Origin: JBEGHD01 sp049334165
GTDB lineage: Bacteria > Bacteroidota > Bacteroidia > Flavobacteriales_D > Sanyastnellaceae
Strand: one strand, 5' to 3'
DNA length: 64,000 nucleotides
Assembly (NCBI GenBank): GCA_049334165.1
Contig: JBEGHD010000002.1
Shown: piece after piece, positions 41,905 through 49,545 of the stretch
How positions within the stretch are numbered: the first letter of the stretch is position 1
Layout of the letters: the number at the start of each line of letters is the position of its first letter
Notes under the pieces: generated by a model
Database searches by the model: none
What the model was told of the DNA's origin: nothing
What the model saw: only the letters and a program-made list of their open reading frames with translations
Made by a program: the position numbers and the translations under genes

Positions 41905-42195
41905 ATGACAAAGGCGGATATTGTGAATGAGATTTCGGAAAAGACCGGAATCGAGAAGGTTGATGTACAGTCAACAGTAGAAGCATTTATGAAATCAGTG
42001 AAAGGATCACTGGAACAAGGGGAGAATGTATATCTCCGTGGGTTTGGAAGTTTCGTTGTGAAAAAACGCGCTAAGAAAACAGGTAGAAACATTTTGAAAA
42101 ATACGACTATCGAAATCCCAGCACACAACATTCCTTCTTTCAAACCTGCAAAAACATTTGTAGAAAACGTAAAGAAGAAAGTAAAAGTAAAATAA
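41905..42195 (+). CDS. HU-family DNA-binding protein
   Basis: The product is 96 residues. It has the HU/IHF fold with MTKADIVNEISEKTGIEKVDVQSTVEAF at the N-terminus and the dimer core VYLRGFGSFVVKKRAKKTGRN. The DNA-embracing arm carries the proline (IEIPAHNIPSFKPAKTF), and the tail is a basic VKKKVKVK. It bends and compacts DNA. It leads a unit with a TPR protein 3 bp downstream and a 30-residue basic protein. Confidence 0.96.
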   Translation: MTKADIVNEISEKTGIEKVDVQSTVEAFMKSVKGSLEQGENVYLRGFGSFVVKKRAKKTGRNILKNTTIEIPAHNIPSFKPAKTFVENVKKKVKVK

Positions 42196-42198
42196 AGT

Positions 42199-42795
42199 AT
42201 GAAAGCCAGAACACTTAAGACTCTGGCAGCAGCGGTAGCTGTTTTGATCATCGTTCTTTTATTGATAATGCCGAAACAACCTTCCTCGACAAAAAGGGAG
42301 GTTGCTTCGGTTAATTCGGACCCTCTCCACCAAAAAGTGGATAAGGCCGTGGGAATGGTGAAAGGAGAAAACCCCATGGAGGGGATCATGCTCCTTAGAG
42401 AAGTGCTCGAAGAAGACTCCACTTACGTACCTGCAATTTATTGGCTGGGTATGTTTTCGGTGGAATCCGGGCAGCTCGACAAAGCTCAGGAACGATTCGA
42501 GCAAGTAGTTCAGCTTAATCCGGAGTACGTAGATGCCTATTGGCAACTCGGTCATCTTGCCTTAGAAAGGGCAGAGTACTACGAGGCGATAGATCATTTT
42601 AAACGTGTTCTAAAGTTGAGTCCCGAAGAGTACAATGGAGCGCATTTCTTTCTCGGAAAGACTTATGCAACAGTTGGTCAGCCGGAAGATGCGGTTACGA
42701 GCTTTAAGAACTACAAGAAACTGGTCACCGACACAGTTATTGAAAAACGTGTTGATGACTTTATTGATGAGTTAGAAAACAATTTAAATAAGTAA
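42199..42795 (+). CDS. TPR-repeat protein with N-terminal membrane anchor
   Basis: The product is 198 residues. One hydrophobic helix (LAAAVAVLIIVLLLI, residues 8-22) anchors it. Residues 45-190 hold three to four TPRs (YVPAIYWLGMFSVESGQLDKAQERFEQVVQLNPEYVDAYWQLG). It probably faces the periplasm and binds a protein partner that is not identifiable. It lies between HU and the small basic protein gene, 4 bp from the latter. Confidence 0.82.
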   Translation: MKARTLKTLAAAVAVLIIVLLLIMPKQPSSTKREVASVNSDPLHQKVDKAVGMVKGENPMEGIMLLREVLEEDSTYVPAIYWLGMFSVESGQLDKAQERFEQVVQLNPEYVDAYWQLGHLALERAEYYEAIDHFKRVLKLSPEEYNGAHFFLGKTYATVGQPEDAVTSFKNYKKLVTDTVIEKRVDDFIDELENNLNK

Positions 42796-42799
42796 TCAT

Positions 42800-42892
42800 A
42801 TGCCAAGCGGAAAAAAGAGAAAAAGACATAAGATGTCTACCCACAAGCGTAAAAAACGTTTGAGAAAAAACAGACACAAGAAGAAAAAATAA
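42800..42892 (+). CDS. 30-residue very basic protein, AURKAIP1/COX24-type
   Basis: ATG at 42800, stop TAA at 42890. The product has 30 residues, nearly two-thirds of them Lys or Arg (it begins MPSGKKRKRHKMSTHKRKKR). The pattern KRxKMSxHKRKKRLRKNRHK matches the AURKAIP1/COX24 (DUF1713) domain and the small bacterial ribosomal protein bS22, so a ribosome-bound role is likely. It is 4 bp after the TPR gene and just before a terminator, so it closes the HU transcript. Its size makes it easy to miss in automatic annotation. Confidence 0.75.
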   Translation: MPSGKKRKRHKMSTHKRKKRLRKNRHKKKK

Positions 42893-42898
42893 GAGGTT

Positions 42899-42924
42899 GG
42901 GATTTTATTGAAAATCCCGCCTTT
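42899..42924 (+). terminator. Terminator of the HU transcript
   Basis: GGGATTTT, loop ATTG, AAAATCCC, then GCCTTTT, 6 bp after the small basic protein gene. Confidence 0.65.
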
Positions 42925-43020
42925 TCACTTTTTGTGTACAACTGAAAAGACTTCAAATTTCGATATGAATTTGTAAATGGATAGGTATTGCCGCTTTCAT
43001 TTATTTAATAGCAGGTGCTT

Positions 43021-44574
43021 GTGAGTATGGAACTGATCATAAACTCGATGCCCAATAAGGGCGTTGAAATTGCCTTGATGAAGGACAAGCAGCTCGTGGA
43101 GCTGCACCAGGAGCAAGGTACCAATCAGTTTGCTGTAGGAGATGTTTACCTGGGAAAAGTGAAAAAGGTAATTCCGAGTCTCAATGCTGCATTCGTGAAT
43201 GTGGGCTACGAGAAAGATGCGTTTTTGCACTATCTCGATTTAGGTCCGCAATTTTCATCGCTCAAGAAGTTTACAAAAGGAGTTCAGGGCGGAAAGCAGA
43301 ATTCTGCCGATCTCAGCAACTTCAAGACTCTACCGGACATCAACAAACACGGTAAGATCAAGGAGCAGATGGCCACCAACATGCAGATCGTTGTTCAGGT
43401 AGCTAAGGAACCTATTTCTGCAAAAGGTCCGAGGTTGACATCAGAGCTCACGCTTCCAGGACGTTATCTGGTTTTGGTTCCGTTCTCGAACAAGATCAGC
43501 CTTTCGCAACGGATCAAGAACGAAGATGAGCGCGAACGATTGAGGAGACTCATGCAAAGTATTAAGCCACCTAAGTTTGGCGTGATCGTCAGGACAGTGG
43601 CTGAAAACAAAAAGGTAGCTGAGCTCGACTCCGACCTCAGAGACCTCGTGGAGCGGTGGAACATCCTCTACGAAAACCTGAAAACGGCAAAACCTCCTAA
43701 AAGAATCCTCGGTGAGCTGGACAAAACGTCCACTATTCTCCGCGATCTACTCACTCCAAAATTCACGAACATTTACGTGAACGATGAGGAGATATCGAGT
43801 GAGGTGAAGCGGTTTATCAGCAATGTGGAGCCTGACAAGGAGAATATCGTGAAGTACGTGAAGACGGACGATATTTTCGATCAGTTTCAGGTTCATCGTC
43901 AGATCAAAGCTTCTTTTGGTAAGCAGGTAAACCTTAAAAGTGGTGCTTATCTGATTATCGAACACACCGAAGCGATGCACGTCATTGACGTGAACAGTGG
44001 TAATCGAAAAGGTGGCGTGAAAAATCAGGAGGAGAATGCGCTCCAAACCAACCTCGAATGTGCTCGTGAGATAGCCCGAATTTTGCGCTTGCGCGATATG
44101 GGTGGAATCATCTGCATCGATTTTATCGATATGCAGGACAGAGCGAACCAGCGCAAACTGCACGAGGCTCTGAAAGACGCCATGAAAGACGACAAGGCGA
44201 AGCACAACGTACTGGCTCCAAGCCGTTTTGGTGTTGTTGAGATAACCCGCCAACGCGTGCGTCCGGTGACCAATATTACCACTTCCGAAAAGTGCCCGAG
44301 CTGCAACGGGACAGGTACCGTGCAAGCTCCAATCCTTTTTACCGATGAGATTGAAAACAACATGCGCTACCTGATTGACGAGTACAAACTCAAGTATTTG
44401 CGCCTGGTTGTTCATCCAATTTTGGAAGCCTACATCAAAAAAGGCTTTTGGAACAGCATGCTCAGAAAGTGGAGAAAGAAATTCAACATCAAAATTGATG
44501 TTCAGGGATCTGGGTCAGTTGAGTTTCTCGAACACCATTTCTACTCAAAAGAAGGCGAAGAAATCGCTGTCTAG
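43021..44574 (+). CDS. rng: Ribonuclease E/G
   Basis: The product is 517 residues from GTG 43021; ATG 43027 and GTG 43015 are alternatives. GTG 43021 gives the usual two-residue lead before ELII. The S1 domain lies at about 38-125 (GDVYLGKVKKVIPSLNAAFVNVG). The DNase I-like catalytic core has HVIDVNSGNRKGG and GGIICIDFIDMQDR, whose aspartates bind magnesium, and the zinc-link is CPSCNGTG near 430. It processes rRNA and decays mRNA. It is convergent with the HD gene, 21 bp apart. Confidence 0.95.
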   Translation: MSMELIINSMPNKGVEIALMKDKQLVELHQEQGTNQFAVGDVYLGKVKKVIPSLNAAFVNVGYEKDAFLHYLDLGPQFSSLKKFTKGVQGGKQNSADLSNFKTLPDINKHGKIKEQMATNMQIVVQVAKEPISAKGPRLTSELTLPGRYLVLVPFSNKISLSQRIKNEDERERLRRLMQSIKPPKFGVIVRTVAENKKVAELDSDLRDLVERWNILYENLKTAKPPKRILGELDKTSTILRDLLTPKFTNIYVNDEEISSEVKRFISNVEPDKENIVKYVKTDDIFDQFQVHRQIKASFGKQVNLKSGAYLIIEHTEAMHVIDVNSGNRKGGVKNQEENALQTNLECAREIARILRLRDMGGIICIDFIDMQDRANQRKLHEALKDAMKDDKAKHNVLAPSRFGVVEITRQRVRPVTNITTSEKCPSCNGTGTVQAPILFTDEIENNMRYLIDEYKLKYLRLVVHPILEAYIKKGFWNSMLRKWRKKFNIKIDVQGSGSVEFLEHHFYSKEGEEIAV

Positions 44575-44595
44575 CTTCACAGCTAATTTTCTGAT

Positions 44596-45843
44596 CTATT
44601 CCTCTTTTACCGGGTAGCTGATGAAATATTTTTCAACGGTTTCCGAAAGAGCATTCAAATTCAAATTGTCTGATGCTTCTGTGGCGTCTTTGATGGTTCC
44701 GTCCTTAAACTGAATTTTGATATTTTCCGCAGCTTTGTTGTAGGCGCGGTTGTCGATTTTTCTGGAGATCACAAAGTAAGAGGCGTCTTCTTCTGACAGA
44801 TTTAATTGCTTTGCCAGTTCAGCCGTTTTCTCCTCGATTTCACTTTTTGGAATCGGTTCATTTTGTAGCCTGATCTTAAACAATTCCCGGTTCATTAACT
44901 TTTTGCTCAAAAGTGCCAGCACTTTGTCCTCATGAGAAGTCCAGACCTTGATGGCCCCCATGATGTCAAAGTCATCGAGCAGCGCAAACTTATCCAGCAG
45001 CTCAGGGTTTTTCTGAAAATCATCCTGACCATATCGATTGTAGAGAAACTCCTTGAGCACTGGTGAAGCGAAAATGTCGATGTCATTGTCGGCCAGCCAC
45101 TTTGCTCGCTTCAGGATGTTCACAAGCATGAATTCAGCACTGAGAACCGTTTTGTGCAAATACACCTGCCAGTACATGAGCCTGCGGGAGACGATGAATT
45201 TTTCTATCGAATAGATTCCTTTCGATTCCACTACTAACTCATCATTGGCCACGTTGAGCATCTTAATAATCCTTTCGCTACCGATGTTCCCCTCTGCAAC
45301 CCCTGTGTAAAAGCTGTCTCTTCGTAAATAATCTAAGCGATCCATGTCGAGCTGACTGGAAACGAGTTGATGTAAAAAATTCTTTGGATAGTCGTTGTTG
45401 AAAATGCGAATAGCAACCTCCAAGCGGCCGTCCATCTCTTCATTGAGGCGACTCATGATCAGAGCTGAGATCTCCTCGTGGCTCACGCCTTCAACGAGTG
45501 AATGTTCGAGAGCATGAGAGAACGGGCCGTGGCCAATGTCGTGCAGCAGAATTGCGATCAGCACTCCCTGAGCTTCTTCATCTGTGATTTCCTGACCTTT
45601 CTGGCGAATGACTTCAATCGCCTCCGACATGAGATGCATCGCTCCAATGGCGTGGTGAAATCGATTGTGCAGCGCTCCAGGATAGACCAATTGGGTTAAG
45701 CCAAGCTGATTTATTCTTCTCAATCTCTGAAAAAATCGGTGATCGATCAGGTCGAGCAGAATGTCGTGGTTCAGGGAAATAAACCCATAAACCGGGTCGT
45801 TTAAAATCTTCCTTTTATTGGTGGGATGATGTGCCAATTGCAA
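44596..45843 (-). CDS. HD-domain phosphohydrolase
   Basis: The product is 415 residues from TTG 45843 (TTG 45837 is also possible; there is no nearby ATG). The HD metal site is complete: HNRFHHAIGAMHLM, then LLHDIGHGPFSHALEH, then a SSQLDMDRLDYLRRD aspartate. The start KILNDPVYGFISL is typical of the dGTPase-like HD proteins of Bacteroidota. The substrate, possibly dNTP or a cyclic nucleotide, is not resolved. It diverges from porX and lies beside rng. Confidence 0.88.
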   Translation of the reverse strand: MQLAHHPTNKRKILNDPVYGFISLNHDILLDLIDHRFFQRLRRINQLGLTQLVYPGALHNRFHHAIGAMHLMSEAIEVIRQKGQEITDEEAQGVLIAILLHDIGHGPFSHALEHSLVEGVSHEEISALIMSRLNEEMDGRLEVAIRIFNNDYPKNFLHQLVSSQLDMDRLDYLRRDSFYTGVAEGNIGSERIIKMLNVANDELVVESKGIYSIEKFIVSRRLMYWQVYLHKTVLSAEFMLVNILKRAKWLADNDIDIFASPVLKEFLYNRYGQDDFQKNPELLDKFALLDDFDIMGAIKVWTSHEDKVLALLSKKLMNRELFKIRLQNEPIPKSEIEEKTAELAKQLNLSEEDASYFVISRKIDNRAYNKAAENIKIQFKDGTIKDATEASDNLNLNALSETVEKYFISYPVKEE

Positions 45844-45867
45844 ATCGTTCTACTTGGTTTTACCCGA

Positions 45868-45875
45868 CAAAAGTA
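45868..45875 (-). promoter_or_regulatory. -7 promoter box of the HD gene
   Basis: Minus-strand TACTTTTG matches TAnnTTTG, 24 bp before the TTG start. Confidence 0.5.
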
Positions 45876-45972
45876 AAGTAAATCAACAGAGTGCTTAGTC
45901 ACCTGTTTTTTCTTTGTTTCTTTGGGGAGAAGTACCACTTTTTCAAACAGAAATTTAACGACAACCGAAAAT

Positions 45973-47532
45973 ATGGCAGAAGCAAACATTTTATGGGCCG
46001 ATGACGAAATTGACCTCCTAAAACCACACATCATGTTCCTTGAAAACAAAGGCTACAAAGTGGTGACTGCAAACAGCGGAAACGAGGCCATCGACCTGGT
46101 GAAAGAAAATGTATTTGATATCGTTTTTCTGGATGAAAACATGCCTGGTCTCAGCGGGTTGGAGGCTCTCCAGGAAATAAAATCTGCCGATCCAACACTG
46201 CCAGTGATCATGATCACCAAGAGCGAGGAAGAATCGATCATGGAAGAAGCCATCGGCTCTAAAATTTCGGATTACCTCATTAAGCCAGTGAATCCAAATC
46301 AGATTTTGCTTTCGGTTAAGAAAAACCTTGACGATAAGCGATTGATTCGGGAAAAGACCACTTCGGGCTACCAGCAGAATTTTCGTCAAATTGGAATGCA
46401 GCTGATGGACAACATGGACTCTGCAGAGTGGGCAGAGCTCTACAAGAAATTGGTCTACTGGGACCTCGAACTTTCCGACTCGCAGGACGAGGGGATGGAA
46501 GAGATCTTCAACACCCAGCGAACTGAAGCCAATGGCCAGTTTGGGCGATTTATTAAAGACAACTATATCGATTGGTTGCACGATGAGAGTGACGACACTC
46601 CTGTGATGAGTCACACGCTTTTCAAGAAGAAAGTTGCGCCAATTCTAAAAGACTCGGGAGACGATCCGGTGTTTTTGGTGGTGATCGACAACCTCCGCTA
46701 CGACCAGTGGAAAACACTGCAGCCTCAGCTCAATGAGTATTACAGAATGGCGGAAGAGCATATGTTTTACAGCATCTTACCTACGGCAACACACTACGCC
46801 AGAAATGCCATTTTCTCAGGTTTGATGCCCACGGAAATGGAGAAAATGTACTCCGACATCTGGAAAAACGAAGATGATCCAGGTGGAAAAAATCTCCATG
46901 AGGAAGAGTTTCTCGCTTCACAACTCAAGCGACTTGGATTCGACATTAGATGGAGCTATCACAAGATTACGAACTTGAATGCTGGTAAAAAGCTTTCAGA
47001 GAATTTTAAAAATCTTTTAACCAACAAGCTCAATGTGATTGTCTACAACTTTGTGGACATGCTCTCTCACAAGCGTACCGAGATGGAGGTAATTAAAGAG
47101 CTGGCGGATGATGAAAGTGCTTACCGTTCGCTCACCGAATCCTGGTTCGAGCACTCGCCTCTGTTGGAAGTAATCAGAAAAGCCGCGGAAGAAAATGCCC
47201 GACTGATTATCACTACCGACCACGGAACTATCCGCGTGCAGAACCCTTCGAAAGTGATTGGCGACAGAAATACAAACACCAACTTGCGTTACAAGGCAGG
47301 TAAAAACCTCGACTACGACAAGCGCGATGTTTTTGAAATCACCAACCCGGCAGATGCATTTTTACCGAAAGTGAATGTTAGCACATCTTACATTTTTGCG
47401 CTGGACGACAGATTTTTTGTCTACCCCAACAACTACAATCACTTTGTAAATTATTTTCGCAACACGTTTCAACACGGTGGTGTGAGCATGGAAGAAATGC
47501 TCATCCCGTTTGTTTCACTCAAGGCGAGATAA
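45973..47532 (+). CDS. porX: Type IX secretion regulator PorX (receiver plus PglZ phosphatase)
   Basis: The product is 519 residues from ATG 45973 (MAEANILWADDE). Residues 1-125 are a CheY-like receiver with phospho-acceptor Asp54 (IVFLDENMPGLSG) and a KPVNP lysine. A helical linker precedes a PglZ/alkaline-phosphatase-like domain at about 200-515 (FLVVIDNLRYDQW, TATHYARNAIFSGLMP, LIITTDHGTIRV), which binds zinc and cleaves phosphodiesters. PorX with the kinase PorY controls type IX secretion in Bacteroidota. No porY lies here. The tsaE GTG follows 4 bp after the stop. Confidence 0.95.
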   Translation: MAEANILWADDEIDLLKPHIMFLENKGYKVVTANSGNEAIDLVKENVFDIVFLDENMPGLSGLEALQEIKSADPTLPVIMITKSEEESIMEEAIGSKISDYLIKPVNPNQILLSVKKNLDDKRLIREKTTSGYQQNFRQIGMQLMDNMDSAEWAELYKKLVYWDLELSDSQDEGMEEIFNTQRTEANGQFGRFIKDNYIDWLHDESDDTPVMSHTLFKKKVAPILKDSGDDPVFLVVIDNLRYDQWKTLQPQLNEYYRMAEEHMFYSILPTATHYARNAIFSGLMPTEMEKMYSDIWKNEDDPGGKNLHEEEFLASQLKRLGFDIRWSYHKITNLNAGKKLSENFKNLLTNKLNVIVYNFVDMLSHKRTEMEVIKELADDESAYRSLTESWFEHSPLLEVIRKAAEENARLIITTDHGTIRVQNPSKVIGDRNTNTNLRYKAGKNLDYDKRDVFEITNPADAFLPKVNVSTSYIFALDDRFFVYPNNYNHFVNYFRNTFQHGGVSMEEMLIPFVSLKAR

Positions 47533-47536
47533 AAAA

Positions 47537-47950
47537 GTGACCCACGATATCAGTACACTCGAAAAGCTTGAAGACACTGCGGAGAAGTTCGTCCGGGATT
47601 TTCCTTCAGCAGGTGTGTTTTTGCTCAAAGGCGAAATGGGCGTTGGTAAAACAACCTTCATAGGGAAAGTGTGCCGCGCACTCAAAATAAAGGACGAGGT
47701 CAGTAGTCCTACTTTTTCTCTGGTCAACGAATACCGCACTTCGGATGACGAGGCAGTTTTTCATTTCGATTTTTACAGAATTGACGATGAAGAGGAAGCC
47801 ATGGACATGGGAGTGGAGGAGTACTTTTACTCTGGTGACTTTTGTTTTGTAGAATGGCCAGAGAAAATCCCATCACTTTTACCCGAAGGTGCTGTCGCAA
47901 TTGAGTTTTGGTTTGATGGTAACCAGCGAAAAATGAAATGGGAAAAATGA
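47537..47950 (+). CDS. tsaE: tRNA threonylcarbamoyladenosine biosynthesis ATPase TsaE
   Basis: The product is 137 residues from GTG 47537. An open frame back to 47510 overlaps porX and is less likely. The P-loop is LKGEMGVGKTTF, then SSPTFSLVNEY and FHFDFYRIDD, the Walker B region typical of TsaE, ending in CFVEWPEKIP. It energises the TsaBD complex that makes t6A37 in ANN-decoding tRNAs. It is cotranscribed with porX, and alanine dehydrogenase follows 87 bp on. Confidence 0.94.
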   Translation: MTHDISTLEKLEDTAEKFVRDFPSAGVFLLKGEMGVGKTTFIGKVCRALKIKDEVSSPTFSLVNEYRTSDDEAVFHFDFYRIDDEEEAMDMGVEEYFYSGDFCFVEWPEKIPSLLPEGAVAIEFWFDGNQRKMKWEK

Positions 47951-48037
47951 GCGCTTCAGGTGTCGATCTAATTTTTTATTTTCGGGAGGCTCCAAACGCA
48001 GTCAAAGTCGTACCTTCAGTAACCTAATCACACCTGC

Positions 48038-49258
48038 ATGGACAGTAAGAAAGAAGCGATAAAGGCATTGGCCAAAGAGGCGGCACTGATGCCTCAGGAA
48101 GAAATGCTTGAGGTGGGAAAAAAGCACCAAAAGCTCACAATTGGAATTCCCAGGGAAACATCTTTTCAGGAACGCAGAGTGGCGCTCGTGCCAGAGGCCG
48201 TTTCTGTTTTGGTTGGCCGCGGACATGAGGTTTTAGTGGAAACCAATGCAGGTGAAGATTCCAACTTTCACGATAGAGACTACAGCGAAGCAGGAGCGAC
48301 AATCGTTTACGACACTAAAGAAATTTTCGAATCCAATATCATTTTCAAAGTTGCCCCACCTTCTGTGGAAGAGGTGGAGATGATGCCTGGGAAGCAAACT
48401 CTGTTTTCGGCCCTTCAGCTCACCGTTCAGCCCAAGGACACTTTGCAGCTGATGATGAAAAAGAAGATCACGGCAGTGGCCTGGGACTACATTCAGGATG
48501 AGACTAACATTTATCCGGTGGTGCGTGCCATGGGCGAAATTGCGGGCAATACCTCGGTTTTGATCGCAGCAGAATACTTGAGCAATGCAAATCATGGTCA
48601 GGGAATGATGTTCGGGGGAATCTCCGGAGTGAGGCCCACCGAAGTTGTGATTTTGGGAGCGGGCACCGTGGGCGAGTTTGCCACACGAGCAGCCCTCGGA
48701 CTCGGAGCCAACGTGAAGCTTTTCGACAATTCGATTTACAAAATGAGGCGCATGCAAAACGATCTCGGTTGCCGTTTGTGGACCTCTACCATTCAACCAG
48801 AAGAACTGAAGAAGGCTATCAGAGATGCCGATGTGGTGATTGGCGCGCTGAGAGCTCCTTACGGCCGCACTCCCTGTGTAGTAACCGAGGAAATGGTGAG
48901 CGCCATGAAGTACGGATCAGTGATTGTCGACATCAGCATCGACCAGGGTGGATGTTTCGAAACTTCGAGAATTCGAAACCACGATGACCCGATTTACAAA
49001 GAGTACGGAGTGATTCATTACTGCGTGCCCAACGTTGCCAGTCGCGTTTCGAGAACCGCTTCTTACGCGCTCAGCAATATTTTCGGCCCGATCCTGATTT
49101 CGATTGGTGATGAAGGTGGAGTGACAAATGCAATTCGAAAGCACAAGGGACTGCGCCACGGAGTTTACATGTACAACGGAACCCTCACCAGCGAAGTAAT
49201 CGGTGAAGCGTTTGACCTGCCCTACAAGAAGTTGGATTTGTTAATTGCTGCTTTCTAA
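48038..49258 (+). CDS. ald: Alanine dehydrogenase
   Basis: The product is 406 residues, about 35 longer at the N-terminus than classical Ald (EAIKALAKEAALMPQEEMLEVG extra helix), as in flavobacterial members. The catalytic part has IGIPRETSFQERRVALVPEAV, the FKVAPPS lysine region and the Rossmann motif ILGAGTVGEFATRAALGLGANV. VDISIDQGGCFETS follows near 305. It interconverts alanine and pyruvate with NAD. It is third in the porX-tsaE-ald run. Confidence 0.92.
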   Translation: MDSKKEAIKALAKEAALMPQEEMLEVGKKHQKLTIGIPRETSFQERRVALVPEAVSVLVGRGHEVLVETNAGEDSNFHDRDYSEAGATIVYDTKEIFESNIIFKVAPPSVEEVEMMPGKQTLFSALQLTVQPKDTLQLMMKKKITAVAWDYIQDETNIYPVVRAMGEIAGNTSVLIAAEYLSNANHGQGMMFGGISGVRPTEVVILGAGTVGEFATRAALGLGANVKLFDNSIYKMRRMQNDLGCRLWTSTIQPEELKKAIRDADVVIGALRAPYGRTPCVVTEEMVSAMKYGSVIVDISIDQGGCFETSRIRNHDDPIYKEYGVIHYCVPNVASRVSRTASYALSNIFGPILISIGDEGGVTNAIRKHKGLRHGVYMYNGTLTSEVIGEAFDLPYKKLDLLIAAF

Positions 49259-49265
49259 AGAAGAG

Positions 49266-49454
49266 TCACAGCTGTGAGACGATGCCAGAGGCATCGAATA
49301 TTTGTAGACCTAGGGATATCCGCAACGAGCAATCGACCCCAGCGGGGTCGCACCTTTCTGTTTGTTAGCTGAGCAAAGAATATTCGACCCACTCCGGGGT
49401 CGGGCTCTTACTTCATAAACTCTTTGCTACAAACATTGGAACCTGCTAGGTTCC
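49266..49454. repeat. Cluster of five short palindromes
   Basis: Perfect or near-perfect hairpins follow one another: TCACAGCTGTGA (49266), CGATGCC-AGA-GGCATCG (49280), CGACCCC-AGC-GGGGTCG (49334), CGACCC-ACTCCG-GGGTCG (49385) and GGAACCT-GCT-AGGTTCC (49438). Three have 3-nt loops, and several are followed by AT-rich linkers like ATATTTGTAG. Stems differ while the layout is kept, as in Bacteroidota intergenic palindromic repeats. No gene is seen in the 287-bp gap. Confidence 0.7.
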
Positions 49455-49545
49455 TCTTTACATCAACGGGACTATTTCTATTGGCAAATATTGCTGGTCG
49501 TACCAGTCAGCAATTCGTAATTGATTAGCTCCTCAATTGCCTACT

